Positions 61,698 through 64,000 of a DNA stretch of 64,000 bases are shown piece by piece. Numbering within the stretch: the stretch's first letter is position 1; every line of letters starts with the position of its first letter. The notes under the pieces were generated by a model, which was not told the origin of the DNA, did no database searches, and worked only from the letters and a program-made list of their open reading frames with translations. The position numbers and the translations under genes were made by a program. The DNA lies in contig JAUUNK010000001.1 of assembly GCA_030844565.1 (NCBI GenBank), positions 1 through 64,000 on the forward strand, read 5' to 3'. The DNA comes from Bacteroides ovatus. GTDB lineage: Bacteria > Bacteroidota > Bacteroidia > Bacteroidales > Bacteroidaceae.

Positions 61698-64000
61698 TTA
61701 ATAGCTGAAGTCAGCAGGTTTCACATACACACGATATTCACGAATCATGCCCGGATAGCCTTTCTCGGCACGGGGCAGGTAGCGGAAGCCGGTCACTGTC
61801 TCCACCTTGCTCAGGTCGATGACCAACTGGTGGGGATAAGCGGTGTTGTCCACCGTCATCCAGAAGGTAGACTCCTGCAAGTCGAAAATCTTATCGGCGG
61901 TGCGGTTGCCGCTACGGGTTTCTTCGCTGTCGGCATAGCGGATTTTCCAATGCTCCCGGGATACAGGCTTGCCGTCGGCTCCCAGCACATCCAGTTCGGC
62001 TATGGCGGCAATGTTGTCATTGGCTTGCGGAGAAAGGGCTTCGAGGCAGAAGAAACGTCCCTTCACAGGTTGTGCAAAGCGCACTTCCTGCCAGCCGTTG
62101 CCGGGTTCGAAGGCTCCTTCGTGCACGGGTTTCTCGGTAGACAGTTTGAGGTGTTCGCCGTCTTTACGGTGGGTTTCGGGAGCTTTTTCGCGAAGCACGT
62201 CGAGGATAGGCTTCTTCAAACCTTTCACCGAAGCGCGGGCAGGGCCTTTGAGGTCGAGAACAATGATTTCATTCTCCCCTTTTTTCAGCCAGCATCCCGG
62301 CATGAAGAGGGTCTGCTGAGGACCGATTTCCCAGAAACGCCCCATGGCACGGCCGTTGACCCACACCATGCCTTTGCCCCAAGTGCTCATGTCGAGGAAA
62401 GTGTCGCCTGTCTTGTCCAGCTTGAAGGTGGCTTTGTAATAAGCAGGCTGTGTCTGCGCCCCTGCGGAGGTATACTTCTTTTTCTTCGCAAACGAGGCAT
62501 CCACGGGGAAATTGTAGACGGTCCAGTTCTTCAATTCTTTCGGATTGCTTCCGGTGATGATTTCCACCTTTTCGGTGATTCCCTTGCGGTCGTGGATGGA
62601 CTTGTCGAAGTTGACACGTCCCATGGCTTCTACCAGAATATCGAGGCGTGTTCCCTCCTTCAATGCGGGGAGAGGAGTGGTAAATTCTCCTTTGCGGCGG
62701 TCGAGGCGTGCCAATAGCTTGCCATCGGCAAACACTTGCGCCCAGTCGTGCACCTCGGTGATTTTCAGTATGCTGCCTGCTTCTACGGCTTCGGGAAGGG
62801 TGGTGCGGTAAAGAATCGTCCCCCAGCCCTGACCGAACTGTTCCATCGGCTGTATATCCGCCGACTGCTTCGGCTTAGGCAGATTGGCAAACAAAGGAGC
62901 TGCCTGTTCGAATTGGATTTCGGGAATCTCTATCACGGGCAATGCTTCGGGAACGGTAGAAAGGGTTTCTCCGGCAGGAAGATAGTTTTTCAGTAAGTCG
63001 CGGAGCAGGAAATATTTCTCCGTGGTCCAGCCGGCTTCGCTGATAGGCGCGTCGTAATCGTAGGAGCTGCACATGGCGGAGTATGCCGGATTGTTGGCGC
63101 CTCCCCAATGCCCGAAGGTGGTTCCTCCGTGAGTCATGTAAAGGCTGAAAGATATGTTGCGGTCGAGCATATCCTTGATGCCCTGCACCATGTCTTTGGC
63201 GGGGCGCGTCTCGTGCTTGCGTCCCCAGTGGTCGAACCATCCACTCCAGAACTCGCTGCACATCAGGGGAGTATCGGGACGGAGTTCTTTCAACTTCTTA
63301 AATTGCTGGTCGATGTTTGCTCCCGTTCCGAAGTTAACGGTCCAAATCAGGTCGTCGAGCGCGTTGTTGGTGAAGTTACTGCTCCAGTCGCATTGGAACA
63401 GAGGTACATCGGTGAAGCCGGAAGCGCGCACCTGGTCGCGGATAGCAGAAACGTATGGCTTGTCAATGCCGTAGGAGCCGTATTCGTTTTCCACCTGTAC
63501 CATAATAATATTACCGCCGCGGTTGATTTGCAGCGGAGCAAGCTGCTTGCCCACTTCTTTCATGAATATGCCCACACGTTCCATATAATAAGGATCGAGC
63601 GTGCGCAGAGCTATGTCTTTCTTCTTCAACAGCCACCAGGGCAATCCGCCCATTTCCCACTCGGCACAGACATAGGGTCCCGGGCGCACGATGACGTACA
63701 TCCCGTGTTTCTGCGCCGCCCGGCAAAAGGCGGCAATGTCATTCTGACCGGAGAAGTCGAACTTGCCTTCTTCCTGTTCGTGGATGTTCCAGAAGACATA
63801 CATACAGATGGTATTCATTCCCAGAGCCTTGCACATCTCGATGCGATGTTCCCAGTAAGGCCGCGGGATGCGTGTGTAGTGCAACTCGGCCGCTTTCACG
63901 GTGAAAGGCTTTCCATTGAGCAGGAAGGTCTTCTTTCCCGCTTCAAAACTCCCGGCTTTTTGTGCATGCACATTGCCGGCAAAAATAAACGCGAATAGTA
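61698..64000 (-). CDS. GH35 beta-galactosidase, 5' end beyond the window
   Basis: The reading frame is open to the window edge. Upstream of an internal GTG at 63971 it continues as FAFIFAGNVHAQK, the end of a signal peptide, so the true start lies outside. The visible 757+ residues contain the GH35 barrel (FTVKAAELHYTRIPRPYWEH, acid/base Glu in VQVENEYGSYG, nucleophile Glu in MCSEFWSGWFDHWG), galactose-binding-like domains and a C-terminal discoidin-like domain (about 600-757). It would release galactose from beta-1,6- or beta-1,3-galactan chains. It is followed 4 bases later by the GH43-like gene. Confidence 0.92.
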   Translation of the reverse strand, partial: LFAFIFAGNVHAQKAGSFEAGKKTFLLNGKPFTVKAAELHYTRIPRPYWEHRIEMCKALGMNTICMYVFWNIHEQEEGKFDFSGQNDIAAFCRAAQKHGMYVIVRPGPYVCAEWEMGGLPWWLLKKKDIALRTLDPYYMERVGIFMKEVGKQLAPLQINRGGNIIMVQVENEYGSYGIDKPYVSAIRDQVRASGFTDVPLFQCDWSSNFTNNALDDLIWTVNFGTGANIDQQFKKLKELRPDTPLMCSEFWSGWFDHWGRKHETRPAKDMVQGIKDMLDRNISFSLYMTHGGTTFGHWGGANNPAYSAMCSSYDYDAPISEAGWTTEKYFLLRDLLKNYLPAGETLSTVPEALPVIEIPEIQFEQAAPLFANLPKPKQSADIQPMEQFGQGWGTILYRTTLPEAVEAGSILKITEVHDWAQVFADGKLLARLDRRKGEFTTPLPALKEGTRLDILVEAMGRVNFDKSIHDRKGITEKVEIITGSNPKELKNWTVYNFPVDASFAKKKKYTSAGAQTQPAYYKATFKLDKTGDTFLDMSTWGKGMVWVNGRAMGRFWEIGPQQTLFMPGCWLKKGENEIIVLDLKGPARASVKGLKKPILDVLREKAPETHRKDGEHLKLSTEKPVHEGAFEPGNGWQEVRFAQPVKGRFFCLEALSPQANDNIAAIAELDVLGADGKPVSREHWKIRYADSEETRSGNRTADKIFDLQESTFWMTVDNTAYPHQLVIDLSKVETVTGFRYLPRAEKGYPGMIREYRVYVKPADFSY

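Overview
This window is chromosomal DNA from a gut Bacteroides-type bacterium. The evidence is three SusC/SusD pairs, a one-protein hybrid two-component regulator (HTCS), many Bacteroidetes-only families (DUF4248, DUF4434, DUF5018, 6-bladed propeller lipoproteins, HU-related protein) and promoters of the Bacteroides type (-7 box TAnnTTTG, sometimes with a -33 TTG). No rRNA, tRNA or CRISPR array was seen.

Layout. 1-202: end of a DUF1349 protein. 873-3777: two tandem, duplicated membrane-anchored AraC-type regulators with a degenerate receiver domain. 3932-5791: a propeller lipoprotein and an HU-like protein. 6060-10105: an accessory patch in which a broken and an intact DUF4248 gene, in the same orientation, flank a second lipoprotein and an EcoRV-like restriction-modification pair. 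An IS transposase remnant follows at about 10231-10425.

10631-15401 (minus strand) and 35350-64000 (mostly minus) look like two parts of one large polysaccharide utilization locus for plant type II arabinogalactan / arabinogalactan protein. The enzymes are two GH16 (probable endo-beta-1,3-galactanases), GH43_24 (exo-beta-1,3-galactanase), GH35 (beta-galactosidase), GH51 and two GH43 (arabinofuranosidase-type), GH97 (alpha-galactosidase or beta-L-arabinopyranosidase), and a uronic acid module (DUF2264/GH154 type, BNR_4 propeller of lyase type, GH105). Two SusC/SusD pairs, a surface glycan-binding lipoprotein and an HTCS complete it. The substrate is inferred from the enzyme mix.

15959-34950 (plus strand) is a visibly A+T-richer block between those two parts: one long operon with its own promoter. 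It encodes an FAD oxidoreductase, two DUF4434 proteins around a sugar porter, SusC, SusD, a DUF5018 lipoprotein, three GHL10-type glycosidase-like proteins (the third fused to a metallophosphoesterase), a broken DUF5009 acetyltransferase gene and a NAGPA-type phosphodiester glycosidase. I read it as a locus for a phosphodiester-containing, possibly amino-sugar glycan, inserted into the arabinogalactan locus. Gene fossils near the edges (an HTCS C-terminus at 14475 and about 97 bp of a GH51 gene at 35130) show past rearrangement.

48830-50786 separates the SusC operon from the HTCS gene. It holds a 59-bp inverted repeat pair, a 22-bp tandem repeat and a small two-gene GNAT cassette.
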